This document shows, in pieces, positions 49,237 to 57,788 of a DNA stretch of 64,000 nucleotides. Location: NCBI RefSeq assembly GCF_008124865.1, contig NZ_VNHY01000003.1, positions 1-64,000 on the forward strand. Reading direction: 5' to 3'. Every line of letters begins with the position of its first letter. The first letter of the stretch is position 1. The notes beneath the pieces are model-generated. The model saw nothing but the letters and a program-made list of their open reading frames with translations, had not been told where the DNA came from and did not search any database. Both the position numbers and the translations under genes were made by a program. This stretch comes from Fodinibius salinus. GTDB lineage: Bacteria > Bacteroidota > Rhodothermia > Balneolales > Balneolaceae.

Positions 49237-49977
49237 ATGTTTGAGAGACCAAATAATAATGATATAGAGGACAAAATCCACCGTTATGTAGATGGTCAAC
49301 TTTCACCGGAAGAGACAGAACAGCTTTGGGCTGAATTAGTTAGAGATGGTGAAAAGCTCGATTATTTGAAGACTGTTGCAAATGTAAAAGGTATATCTCA
49401 GAAAAGCACCAAACAAAAAGCAAATGTTACCCGAATGTACTGGTATTCAGCAGTTGCAGCTGCTGTAGCTCTACTGATTGGCGTATTGGCGTATATGAAT
49501 TTCTACACTTCTACAGGTACGGAGACTGTGCAGCCGGTAGAAGTTGTTGAATTAGATTATTATCGTTCGGATGGGGGCAGTATGTCTGGCCAAAAAGCAG
49601 AAGATAATGTAATACAACGTGCAATTCGTCTTGCTAATACCGGTAATGTTAGTAAAGCGATTGATTTGCTCCAAGAGGCCTTGCAATCAGCATCGAAGCC
49701 ACAATGGATTGCAAAATTAAGTTTAAATTTAGGATCATTACATTACAACCAGGGTAACTATAAGAAATCAGTACAGTTTTACAATCGGGTCTTAGACCAG
49801 AAGTCTAACATAGATGTACTAATACTTGAAAAAACATATTGGTACATTGGTAATGCCTATTTCCATTTGGATCAGTTGGGGAATGCCCGTGCGAATATAC
49901 AGAAAGCCTATGAGCTGAATGGAGCTTACCGTCGTGTATCCAAAAGCTATTTAGAGGCTCTTTCTACTGCAGAATAA
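49237..49977 (+). CDS. Membrane protein with anti-sigma-like N-terminus and TPR domain
   Basis: A 246-residue protein. Residues 1-65 form a short acidic helical domain (IEDKIHRYVDGQLSPEETEQLW) resembling anti-sigma factor N-termini but without zinc ligands. One membrane helix lies at about 68-90, and the C-terminal half (about 120-245) contains TPR-like repeats such as IAKLSLNLGSLHYNQGNYKK and TYWYIGNAYFHLDQLGNA. The TPR part would be periplasmic. It is convergent with the CHAT gene (37-base gap) and preceded by an ECF-like promoter. A role as membrane anti-sigma is inferred. Confidence 0.75.
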   Translation: MFERPNNNDIEDKIHRYVDGQLSPEETEQLWAELVRDGEKLDYLKTVANVKGISQKSTKQKANVTRMYWYSAVAAAVALLIGVLAYMNFYTSTGTETVQPVEVVELDYYRSDGGSMSGQKAEDNVIQRAIRLANTGNVSKAIDLLQEALQSASKPQWIAKLSLNLGSLHYNQGNYKKSVQFYNRVLDQKSNIDVLILEKTYWYIGNAYFHLDQLGNARANIQKAYELNGAYRRVSKSYLEALSTAE

Positions 49978-50014
49978 CAGGTGAAAGTGATTTTTATCGT
50001 TTCTCCTACCTTCC

Positions 50015-53000
50015 TTAAGCAGCTTTTTGTGCGTCATTCCTGCCAATAATGCCCTGATCTTTAAGAAAGGAAAGCCCCGTTGTGATGATAAAAAAGAACA
50101 AAAACACACTGGCAACTGCTATATTGGTATCTCTATTGGGTTTTACAATGGGATCGTCATTGCCGATTAGCATATATACGCCCCAAAAATGAGGGCTTGC
50201 GTTTTTTGTTTCCAGAAAGTGAATTTTGGTATCTCTGAGTGCTTCGGTTTTTGACATACCTTTATTTAGCTGCTTGTAAAAGTAGGTAGCGAAATCAGAA
50301 GCGAGCATATCATTTACTGACCAAAGGTTAAGCACCAGTGTATTTGCTCCGGCATATCGTAGTGCTCTGCTCATACCCATAATACCTGATCCCTGGATGT
50401 AAGAACCTGAACCTGATTCGCAGGAGTTAAGCATGATCATTTTGTTGCTAAGGTTGAGCTCAAATAGTTCATAGGCAAATACCTGGCTGTTAAATGTACT
50501 GTCTGTACGTTGCCCATTATTCATGTAGATGGCAGAAAACATGGGATCCCGCTCCGAAACTGTGCTATGTGTTGCCATGTGTAGAATATCAGCTTTGGGA
50601 GCTGTACGAATAAAGTCTTCTTTTGTAGCGTTTTGATTTATAACTGTTTTGGTATTTTTGAGATGGGTTAATGAGTTTTTTAAAGCAATTACTTCCTCTT
50701 CAGCATAGGGTAGGGGCACAAGCGATTGGTTATTGTAATTGTTAAAATTTGAAATTCCATACCCTACAAAATCAAAGTTGTGTTTCTTTCCCATTTTCTG
50801 CTTTCGCCGGTTAAAGAAATTACTTAGCGAAGTTAAGTAGCGCGTTCTGAATTGTTCGATAGCATAGGTTGTTTGCCCGTAGCTGTAACTTTTATCCGGC
50901 TTAGAAATCGGCAGAATGTCAACAGGTAACTGGTATAAATATCGGTCGGGAATAATGGTGAGCTGTTTCAAATGCGTTGGGAGCTTGTCAATACCCAGTA
51001 GTTTGGTAATAGTATATAGTGAGTCTAGGTTTGTTTTATTTGAAGCCACCTGGTGCACGGCATCCGATAATTTATTTCTTAGTGTTGAATCCAGTGGAAC
51101 CGTGGTAATGCGGATATCCGACCGGGAAATATTGGCGATGTAATATTGCTCATTAAGTTCCGTAATATGCAACACCTGCTCCCTGGCCGAGAGTTTTTTC
51201 TGGACATCACCAACAGAAAATGATTGGTCTTCGGTTACATTGGTAAGCTTATTGTCGAGGTTGCTTTTTTCTATTTTGAGCTTATTTATCCTCTGCCGGA
51301 TTTGAAGCTGTTCCTCTTGCCTTGCCGTCAATAGTTTTTTCCGTGTAGCATCTAATTGGTTAACAAGCCGTTGATACCGGGTGAGTTCCGATTCATTAAG
51401 TACACTGGATTTTACCAATGGGTTTTGATACAGTGAAGCGTCATTAATTGTTTTTAACTGGTCAAGTTTTTTAACGGCTTTGCCGTATTCTTCCATTTGT
51501 TTATGGATATTCACTGCTAACTCAAAAGCATCCAGGTATTCATCTTCTACGTGCCAAAACCCCGATTTTAGATCGGCGCTGCTCCTGGCTCGTTCCAGGA
51601 TTTGCTTTAACGCCGGATTCAGTATTTGTAATGCCTGTTGGAAATTTCCTTTCTGATGCAGGTAGTCCGCTTCAACTGTTTGGGCTTTGATTATCTGGTG
51701 AAAATCGAGCTGGTCCATATTAAAAGACTGGAATTCTGTTATGAGCTGCCCCGCAGATGTCAGATTGCCCATTTTTAAATTAACTACTGTCTTATTTATA
51801 AGAGCATCTACGTAATTTACACCCTTTTTGTCTGATGTAAGACTGATGATTTGATCATGTATATCAATCGCCTGCCTCAGTTTTCCTTGTTGTTCAAATG
51901 TTAGACCCTTTTCGTTTAATAAGTCGATAAACAGAGCAGCGTTATTACTGGGGTCCAATTTTTTTTCAGCTTTCTTGAAGTATGCTAGTGCTTGTTCATA
52001 GTTTGATCCAAATTTTTTGTAGAATGAACCTATTGATACATAAATAGTTCCGAGATCGGTGTTATTTTTTTTCTCCCGGGCCAATTTTAAGGCTTCATTG
52101 ATATATGTTAGGGCATTTTTCTTGTCACTGGATTTTCTATAGTAGATAAATAAATTATTATAGATTTCAATTTGGTGATCATAATTGTTGTTTTCTTTCG
52201 CGGTATTCAACGCCTGGTTTTGAAGCTGCAAGTATTTATTATATTGTCCGGACTTGTAGTAGGTGAGCGCCAGGTTGTTATAGGTAATGGCCCGGGGTAA
52301 GGCAATATTGGCTTCGTTTGCCTGAGCTATAATGCGCTCAAAAAGTGGTTGGGCTTCCAATACTTTCCCAATATCGTAGAGATAGGTGGCCTGATTCATT
52401 TTGAGACTCAAAATCACTGATTGGCTACCGTATATTTTTGCCAATGGAATAGCAAGCTTTCGGACAATATTTAACCCTTTGTCATAATGCCCCAGCCGGT
52501 ACATAGAATAGTCCAGGTATTTAAATAATCGTAATTTAAGGGGCGAGTTTGGAAATAATTGATCCCCAATCATAAAGTTATAGAGGGAGAGGATATCGGA
52601 ATATTGGTCCGTTATATATAACGCCCGAAAACGGCTGAGTTTGCCAAGTGTATTATCTAGTGTGTTATCAGATGAAAACTGAGAACGCCAGCTTTGAGTA
52701 ATATTTTGCAGATAGTCATCGGAAAAATAGGTTGAATAATTTTTGTCGTAGAGAATGAAAAAATGCGGCAACAGAAAAGTCTCATCCGTCAACATATCAT
52801 TTGTTATTTCTGTTTGCTGGATGATTGTCTCACAAAGCTTCTTATACCTTATACTGGGAGATTCAGGAAAAGTAAACCGTGAAACAAAATTGCGGTATAT
52901 CTTTTTCTTTTGATTTTTGTTTTCCACCGAGAGTAATAGTGCGATAAGAAGATCAGCGGATCCGGTTTGAAACACGCTTTTTTGAAGCTGATCAGGAAAA

Positions 53001-53248
53001 GAGCCTTCAAATTGTTGAAATGATTTTAAGTCACTGGAACGCTGCCTGGTTTTTTTCTCGATAAATGATTGTAGTGCTTCATTTTTACTACCCAGCAGTG
53101 TTAGGGCCCAGGTATTTTCCGCCACATTGGTTTCTTCTTCTATTTGGTTGATATAGTGTATAGCCTGCGATTTCGTTTGTTCGGCAATACCTGTACTGTC
53201 CGAAGCAGAAAATACCTGAAGAAAGCCCAGAAAAAATGCTAATAACAT
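50015..53248 (-). CDS. TPR-CHAT domain protein, exported and membrane-anchored
   Basis: A 1077-residue protein with a signal peptide (MLLAFFLGFLQVFSA), TPR repeats over about residues 230-600, a coiled coil (about 630-680), then a CHAT (caspase-HetF-associated) domain. The CHAT dyad is visible: His894 in LHMATHS and Cys943 in MLNSCESGSG. A membrane helix (about 1042-1062) and a short basic tail end the protein. The protease domain should therefore lie outside the cytoplasm. It is near an anti-sigma-like gene, two lipoprotein genes and a sigma gene; its substrate is unknown. Confidence 0.88.
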   Translation of the reverse strand: MLLAFFLGFLQVFSASDSTGIAEQTKSQAIHYINQIEEETNVAENTWALTLLGSKNEALQSFIEKKTRQRSSDLKSFQQFEGSFPDQLQKSVFQTGSADLLIALLLSVENKNQKKKIYRNFVSRFTFPESPSIRYKKLCETIIQQTEITNDMLTDETFLLPHFFILYDKNYSTYFSDDYLQNITQSWRSQFSSDNTLDNTLGKLSRFRALYITDQYSDILSLYNFMIGDQLFPNSPLKLRLFKYLDYSMYRLGHYDKGLNIVRKLAIPLAKIYGSQSVILSLKMNQATYLYDIGKVLEAQPLFERIIAQANEANIALPRAITYNNLALTYYKSGQYNKYLQLQNQALNTAKENNNYDHQIEIYNNLFIYYRKSSDKKNALTYINEALKLAREKKNNTDLGTIYVSIGSFYKKFGSNYEQALAYFKKAEKKLDPSNNAALFIDLLNEKGLTFEQQGKLRQAIDIHDQIISLTSDKKGVNYVDALINKTVVNLKMGNLTSAGQLITEFQSFNMDQLDFHQIIKAQTVEADYLHQKGNFQQALQILNPALKQILERARSSADLKSGFWHVEDEYLDAFELAVNIHKQMEEYGKAVKKLDQLKTINDASLYQNPLVKSSVLNESELTRYQRLVNQLDATRKKLLTARQEEQLQIRQRINKLKIEKSNLDNKLTNVTEDQSFSVGDVQKKLSAREQVLHITELNEQYYIANISRSDIRITTVPLDSTLRNKLSDAVHQVASNKTNLDSLYTITKLLGIDKLPTHLKQLTIIPDRYLYQLPVDILPISKPDKSYSYGQTTYAIEQFRTRYLTSLSNFFNRRKQKMGKKHNFDFVGYGISNFNNYNNQSLVPLPYAEEEVIALKNSLTHLKNTKTVINQNATKEDFIRTAPKADILHMATHSTVSERDPMFSAIYMNNGQRTDSTFNSQVFAYELFELNLSNKMIMLNSCESGSGSYIQGSGIMGMSRALRYAGANTLVLNLWSVNDMLASDFATYFYKQLNKGMSKTEALRDTKIHFLETKNASPHFWGVYMLIGNDDPIVKPNRDTNIAVASVFLFFFIITTGLSFLKDQGIIGRNDAQKAA

Positions 53249-53279
53249 AAGTTAGGGAAATTTATACAATCACTTTTAC

Positions 53280-53295
53280 ACAGTAAATCTACTGT
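53280..53295. promoter_or_regulatory. Inverted repeat upstream of the CHAT gene
   Basis: ACAGTA, AATC, TACTGT is a perfect 6-bp dyad, 32 bases before the CHAT start and after the lipoprotein terminator. It may be an operator or RNA leader hairpin. No known regulator is recognised. Confidence 0.35.
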
Positions 53296-53310
53296 AGCCG
53301 TGATAGTAAA

Positions 53311-53346
53311 CCAAAAAGAAAAGGAGGGAGTTGGAAATCCCTCCTT
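53311..53346 (-). terminator. Terminator of the lipoprotein pair
   Basis: AAGGAGGGA (53321-53329) pairs with TCCCTCCTT (53338-53346). On the minus strand it is followed by TTCTTTTTGG, a good T tract. It would end transcripts coming from the lipoprotein genes before the CHAT gene, so the latter needs read-through or its own promoter. Confidence 0.9.
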
Positions 53347-53444
53347 GCAGTCAATAATGCTAACCGGAGCTTAATATTGAATTACGCTATCAGAGCTTTG
53401 CCCCTCTTACTGTCAGTAAAAATCGAGAGTGCCGGTGGAGATAT

Positions 53445-53636
53445 TTATTCAGGCTTGTCACGCATGGTATTCATGTCAGAATCCGTACCAAAATCTACAT
53501 TATCTGACAGCTCATCATTAACCTGCTCGGTGTCAGCTTGTTGTTCTGTTTGGGGTGCGGTCAGTGAAGAAGCACAACCGACAGTAAGAGTTACGATAAA
53601 AATGAGGGCGAAAAGTTTTTTGATAAGAGATTTCAT
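53445..53636 (-). CDS. Small lipoprotein, copy 1 (promoter-distal)
   Basis: A 63-residue protein with lipoprotein signal MKSLIKKLFALIFIVTLTVGC (lipobox TVGC). The mature part of 43 residues is acidic and polar, with Gln and Asp/Glu predominating (ASSLTAPQTEQQADTEQ) and no repeat or fold visible. It differs from the upstream copy at two residues (Thr for Ala at 30, Glu for Asp at 42). It is not recognised as a known family. It may be a sensor, inhibitor or substrate in the CHAT/sigma module. Confidence 0.8.
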   Translation of the reverse strand: MKSLIKKLFALIFIVTLTVGCASSLTAPQTEQQADTEQVNDELSDNVDFGTDSDMNTMRDKPE

Positions 53637-53689
53637 AATTGATTGTTGGTTTTGTTTGTAATTATGTAAGAGAGTGCCGGTGGAGATAT

Positions 53690-53881
53690 TTATTCAGGCT
53701 TGTCACGCATGGTATTCATGTCAGAATCCGTACCAAAATCTACATTGTCTGACAGGTCATCATTAACCTGCTCGGTGTCAGCTTGTTGTTCTGCTTGAGG
53801 TGCCGTCAGTGAAGAAGCACAACCGACGGTGAGAGTTACGATAAAAATGAGGGCGAAAAGTTTTTTGATAAGAGATTTCAT
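53690..53881 (-). CDS. Small lipoprotein, copy 2 (promoter-proximal)
   Basis: Nearly identical to its neighbour (61 of 63 residues), with the same signal peptide, lipobox and acidic tail ending in NTMRDKPE. It lies nearest the ECF-like promoter at 53974-54011, so it would be the first gene transcribed. The high identity with maintained reading frames suggests that dosage matters or that the duplication is young. The product has no recognised family. Confidence 0.8.
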   Translation of the reverse strand: MKSLIKKLFALIFIVTLTVGCASSLTAPQAEQQADTEQVNDDLSDNVDFGTDSDMNTMRDKPE

Positions 53882-53973
53882 AATTGATTGTTGGTTTTGT
53901 TCGTATTTATGTAAGTAAAATTGTTTACGGGTATTTCGTGCTTAACCATATAAAAGTATATACCCCTTCTTAA

Positions 53974-54011
53974 TTACAGGATTAATGAACAGGGCATTTG
54001 TTACAAAAAAA
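53974..54011 (-). promoter_or_regulatory. ECF-type promoter candidate for the lipoprotein pair
   Basis: Read on the minus strand: a seven-T run, GTAACA (53999-54004), AATGCCCTGT within a 16-base spacer, and ATCCTGTAA (53974-53982). The first 23 bases differ from those of the site at 49088 by one base. It lies 93 bases before the first lipoprotein start. The rest of the 409-base gap to the sigma gene holds a further TTGTAACA at 54047-54054 on the plus strand but no gene. Confidence 0.65.
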
Positions 54012-54290
54012 TCGCATTTTGCAATCTGGGATGCCCGAAAATTATGTTGTAACATTTTTCACCGTTAGTGTAATTAAGGGATAAATCCGTGCCTGTAGCG
54101 GTATATCGGATGTTATGGCCACAAGTTTTTATATCATATTCAGTATAAAGTTTATTTATATAATTGAAAATAATGTCCGATTAATGCTGATATTTGATTG
54201 ATAATTCTATAGTTATATATTTCATCAAGCAGTTGAATAGTACGATTTGGCATAATAATATTGGTTTCATCTTAAGTTTATTCATTTACT

Positions 54291-54857
54291 TTGGCTACCT
54301 CTCGAAGTGATTATTCCGAACTGATAGAAGCGATCAAGCAGAATAAGCATGATCGTACGAACGAACTGCTTCAAGATATTACCAGTCGCTTACGGGACTA
54401 TTTACAGGTGGTAATGAGTGCTGATAAAGTAACTGCTGATGAGGTTACGCAGCGAGCTTTGCTTGAGGTTTATGAACGTATTGAAGCCGATAAAATTCAG
54501 GATAGCCGATCGATATATAGTTATTTGCTGAGAACAACCCGCAATGAATTTTTACAGTTTAAACGAGAGCAGGGATTTCTGAATACTCCATTGGATGAAG
54601 CTGAAGATCATTTTGTTGATCCGGCTGAACAGTTTCAGAATCTGTTGGACGAAGAACGCCAGCAGATTTTGGAAATTTGCATGGATGAGCTTAAGGAGCG
54701 ATCCAGAAAATTAATAGATTATTTTTTTGATAATCCCGATACCACTACCAAAGAAGCCAGCGAAGAATTTGGTATTTCCGGGGCTAATGTCCGCACCAGA
54801 AAATCGCGTATTTTAAGTCGACTTCATGAGTGCTATAAACGAAAAAGACAGCAGTAG
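54291..54857 (+). CDS. ECF-like RNA polymerase sigma factor
   Basis: A 188-residue sigma-70 family protein with region 2 (about residues 25-95: ADEVTQRALLEVYERIEAD, SIYSYLLRTTRNEFLQFKRE). Region 4 (about 125-180) ends in the helix-turn-helix TTKEASEEFGISGANVRTRKSRILSRL. The best start is TTG at 54291, since no ATG is near. It is divergent from the lipoprotein/CHAT block with 409 bases between. It probably recognises the paired GTAACA/ATCCTGTAA promoters of this module; this is inference. Confidence 0.88.
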   Translation: MATSRSDYSELIEAIKQNKHDRTNELLQDITSRLRDYLQVVMSADKVTADEVTQRALLEVYERIEADKIQDSRSIYSYLLRTTRNEFLQFKREQGFLNTPLDEAEDHFVDPAEQFQNLLDEERQQILEICMDELKERSRKLIDYFFDNPDTTTKEASEEFGISGANVRTRKSRILSRLHECYKRKRQQ

Positions 54858-55197
54858 GTTATAGACCTACTAGTCCAAAAACATCAAAAAATAGCCCAGG
54901 TAGAGATTGTAGATGATTACTGGCTTTTAGCTGTCTCGAAACCATTAAAAAAGATGAGACCCGCAATGTGACAGGTACAGTTCATAATCCTCAGGATTGT
55001 TTTTTATTTGTCATTACCGCTATATATGATTTAGGATTGTATTACTTAAACTGGTTTGCTACAGTTATCGTGATTGTTGCTAATTGTATCCTCTATTATC
55101 ATAGCAAAGTTAATTTCACACTTGATTCTCGGCTCAGATTAGTTAACATACTTCATCTGTATGAAACGGAAATCCCGAATATAAAGACGACGGTAAT
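54858..55197. other. Intergenic region before acs, no gene seen
   Basis: These 340 bases between the sigma factor and acs are A/T-rich. An open frame at 54968-55213 encodes a hydrophobic 81-residue stretch, overlaps the acs start and has no family features, so it was not accepted. No clear terminator or operator was seen; the acs promoter must lie here. Confidence 0.6.
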
Positions 55198-57096
55198 ATG
55201 CAATCCGATATAACATCTTTCGACGAGTATAAAAAAGTACATCAGCAAAGTATTACGGACAAGGAAGCGTACTGGGAGCAAAAAGCAGAAACTTTTGATT
55301 GGCACCGTAAGTGGGATAAGGTGCATAGCGGAAGCTTTGAAGACGGTAACGTTAAATGGTTTGAGGGGGGCAAGCTGAATATTACCGAAAATTGTCTCGA
55401 TCGTCATCTGGATGAGCACGGAGACAAGGTTGCTTTCCATTTTGAAGCGAATGATCCCGATGAGGGACCGCGCAATTTAACTTACAGCGAGCTTCACGAA
55501 GAAGTATGTAAATTTGCCAATGTTTTGGAATCAAAAGGAGTAGGCAAGGGCGACCGGGTAGCAATTTATATGGCTATGACGCCTGAAATTGCCATTGCCA
55601 CGCTGGCCTGTGCACGTATCGGGGCCGTGCATTCCATTGTATTTGCGGGATTTTCGGCGCAGTCGCTGGCTGATCGTATTCAGGATTGTGATGCAGAAAT
55701 GCTTATTACAAATGATGGATTGGAGCGTGGAACCAAGTTGGTACCTCTGAAAGAAATTTCCGATAAGGCTCTGCAAAGCTGTCCAATGGTCAACGACGTA
55801 ATTGTTTGCCAGCGTGTGGGTAACGACATTGATTGGGAAGAAGGCCGCGATGAGTGGTGGCACGATCTGATGGCTAATGCTTCTGCCGACCATGAAGCGG
55901 AAGTGATGGAGGCTGAAGATCCGTTGTTTATTCTCTATACCTCGGGCTCAACCGGTAAGCCGAAGGGGCAGGTTCACACCTGCGGCGGCTATATGACATA
56001 CGTGAGCTCTACGCTCAAAAATGTGTTTCAGGTTGGACAGGATGATGTGTATTGGTGTACTGCGGATGCGGGGTGGATTACGGGACACTCTTATATTATT
56101 TATGGGCCGCTACTCAATGGACTCACGGGTATTATTTTTGAAAGTACGCCCATGCATCCTAACCCTGGTCGTCTGTGGCAAGTGTGCGAAAAATATGAGG
56201 TAACTCACTTTTATACTTCTCCCACAGCTATTCGGGCTCTTATGAAAGAGGACATTAGCTATGTTAGAGATTGTGATCTTAGCTCACTTGAGGTGCTTGG
56301 TACCGTTGGGGAGCCTATTAATGAAGAAGCTTGGCACTGGTATGACGAGGAAATTGGTAATGGAAATTGTCCTATTGTAGACACGTGGTGGCAAACCGAA
56401 ACTGGTGGTATGATGATTTCCCCGATGGCAGGTATTACACCGACCAAACCAGGCTATGCTACACTACCACTGCCCGGCATTGAACCTGCGCTGATGGACG
56501 AGGACGGGAATGAGATTGAAGGAAATGATGTGCAGGGAAACTTGGTCATCAAACAGCCTTGGCCGGGTATGACGCGCGGTGTTTGGGGCAATCACGAGCG
56601 GTATATGAATACCTACTTTAATAAGTATCCGGGATATTATTTTACTGGTGACGGTTGCCGCAGAGATGAGGATGGTTACTATCGCATTACTGGACGTGTA
56701 GATGATGTGCTTAACGTTTCGGGTCACCGATTGGGAACGGCCGAAATTGAGAATGCTATTGACGAACACAATAAGGTAGTTGAGGCTGCTATTGTCGGCT
56801 ATCCGCATGATGTGAAGGGGGAAGGTGTTTTCGCTTTTATGACATGCAATTCGGAAATTGCTGATCCGGAAGCATTCAAGAAAGAGATTGATGACTTGGT
56901 AGCAAAGATTATCAGTCCCATTGCCAAACCCGATAAAATTCAAATCGTGCAAGGCTTGCCAAAGACCCGATCTGGGAAAATTATGCGCCGAATTTTACGC
57001 AAAATTGCAGCTGGAGAAACTGACGATCTCGGCGATACGTCAACATTAGTTGATCCCTCTGTGGTCGACGACATTATAGACGGCCAGGCATATTAA
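55198..57096 (+). CDS. acs: Acetyl-CoA synthetase (AMP-forming)
   Basis: The 632-residue enzyme has the AMP-binding signature ILYTSGSTGKPKGQVHTCGG (Gln where most Acs have Val), WWQTETGGMMISP, YFTGDGCRRDEDGYYRITGRVDDV, and the C-terminal regulatory PKTRSGKIMRRILRKIA whose Lys is acetylated in other Acs. GWITGHSYIIYGPL provides the acetate pocket. It activates acetate to acetyl-CoA in the cytoplasm. The length is normal and it stands as a single gene. Confidence 0.97.
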   Translation: MQSDITSFDEYKKVHQQSITDKEAYWEQKAETFDWHRKWDKVHSGSFEDGNVKWFEGGKLNITENCLDRHLDEHGDKVAFHFEANDPDEGPRNLTYSELHEEVCKFANVLESKGVGKGDRVAIYMAMTPEIAIATLACARIGAVHSIVFAGFSAQSLADRIQDCDAEMLITNDGLERGTKLVPLKEISDKALQSCPMVNDVIVCQRVGNDIDWEEGRDEWWHDLMANASADHEAEVMEAEDPLFILYTSGSTGKPKGQVHTCGGYMTYVSSTLKNVFQVGQDDVYWCTADAGWITGHSYIIYGPLLNGLTGIIFESTPMHPNPGRLWQVCEKYEVTHFYTSPTAIRALMKEDISYVRDCDLSSLEVLGTVGEPINEEAWHWYDEEIGNGNCPIVDTWWQTETGGMMISPMAGITPTKPGYATLPLPGIEPALMDEDGNEIEGNDVQGNLVIKQPWPGMTRGVWGNHERYMNTYFNKYPGYYFTGDGCRRDEDGYYRITGRVDDVLNVSGHRLGTAEIENAIDEHNKVVEAAIVGYPHDVKGEGVFAFMTCNSEIADPEAFKKEIDDLVAKIISPIAKPDKIQIVQGLPKTRSGKIMRRILRKIAAGETDDLGDTSTLVDPSVVDDIIDGQAY

Positions 57097-57261
57097 GTAA
57101 TAGCAATATAAATTAGTTGCAGAGGGTTGGGAGGTAATCACAGAGCTACGCATCGGGATCTACAGGGATACCGAAAAGCACAATGCTCATTTTTACCTTC
57201 CGAGTATCTCTGCGATTCTCTTGCTATGGTTACTCCCGATTTTGATTTCTCTGCAGTGAAA

Positions 57262-57630
57262 TTAAATGAGCAACAGGGATCCCATCAGAAAAAGTAGAAA
57301 GCTGATGACTAATAACACCAGACGAAATCGTGTGCGTATCATGATCGGGTGAAAGAGCAGGCCGTAGGTCAACGGGTGTTCGCTAAGCCACTGATAGTAA
57401 TGGTGTCGGTGTGCTTCGCCGACGGCCATGGTTACATATCCGTGGAGAATCGTTATCATAAAGGGCACAGAAAAGAAAATAGCTCCCAGATAGGCTATGG
57501 ATTGTTCGATACCGCTATAGTTCGCTAAATAAAGATACGGCCACGAGAAAAGAACAAAGAAGGGAACGCTTAGTAGCCAGTTGATGATACAGATGCGCTG
57601 AAAATTTTTAGGATGTAATTCTTTGTTCAT
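57262..57630 (-). CDS. Hypothetical membrane protein (four predicted TM helices)
   Basis: A 122-residue hydrophobic protein from ATG 57630 (a TTG at 57642 adds four residues). Four membrane helices are visible, with a basic, His-containing loop GEAHRHHYYQWLSEHP between the second and third. Not recognised as a known family. It lies alone between acs and alanine dehydrogenase. Confidence 0.6.
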   Translation of the reverse strand: MNKELHPKNFQRICIINWLLSVPFFVLFSWPYLYLANYSGIEQSIAYLGAIFFSVPFMITILHGYVTMAVGEAHRHHYYQWLSEHPLTYGLLFHPIMIRTRFRLVLLVISFLLFLMGSLLLI

Positions 57631-57788
57631 TTCAGTAGGCAATTAACAAGCCATAATTTTAATATGGAATTCTAGATTAAAAAGTAAAATTCGCTAATTA
57701 GTGCAGGTATTATTTGTTAGCCATATCTAAGTTCGTTTTATCTATTTAAAATATAGTTGTTTCCGATTTGCTGCCTACTGCTAACTGT

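Larger units (their letters stand above)
53425..53914. repeat. Tandem duplication, two 245-bp units
   Basis: Unit 1 is 53425-53669 and unit 2 is 53670-53914, directly adjacent. By eye they differ at about nine positions. Each unit starts with GAGAGTGCCGG, carries one complete small lipoprotein gene with its leader, and ends in TTATGTAA. The junction lies between the genes, so the duplication produced a second full gene. It looks recent. Confidence 0.95.

Noticed and set aside
54968-55213. Hydrophobic 81-residue open frame before acs
   Set aside because: Overlaps the acs start, biased A/T composition, no ribosome-binding site or family signal.
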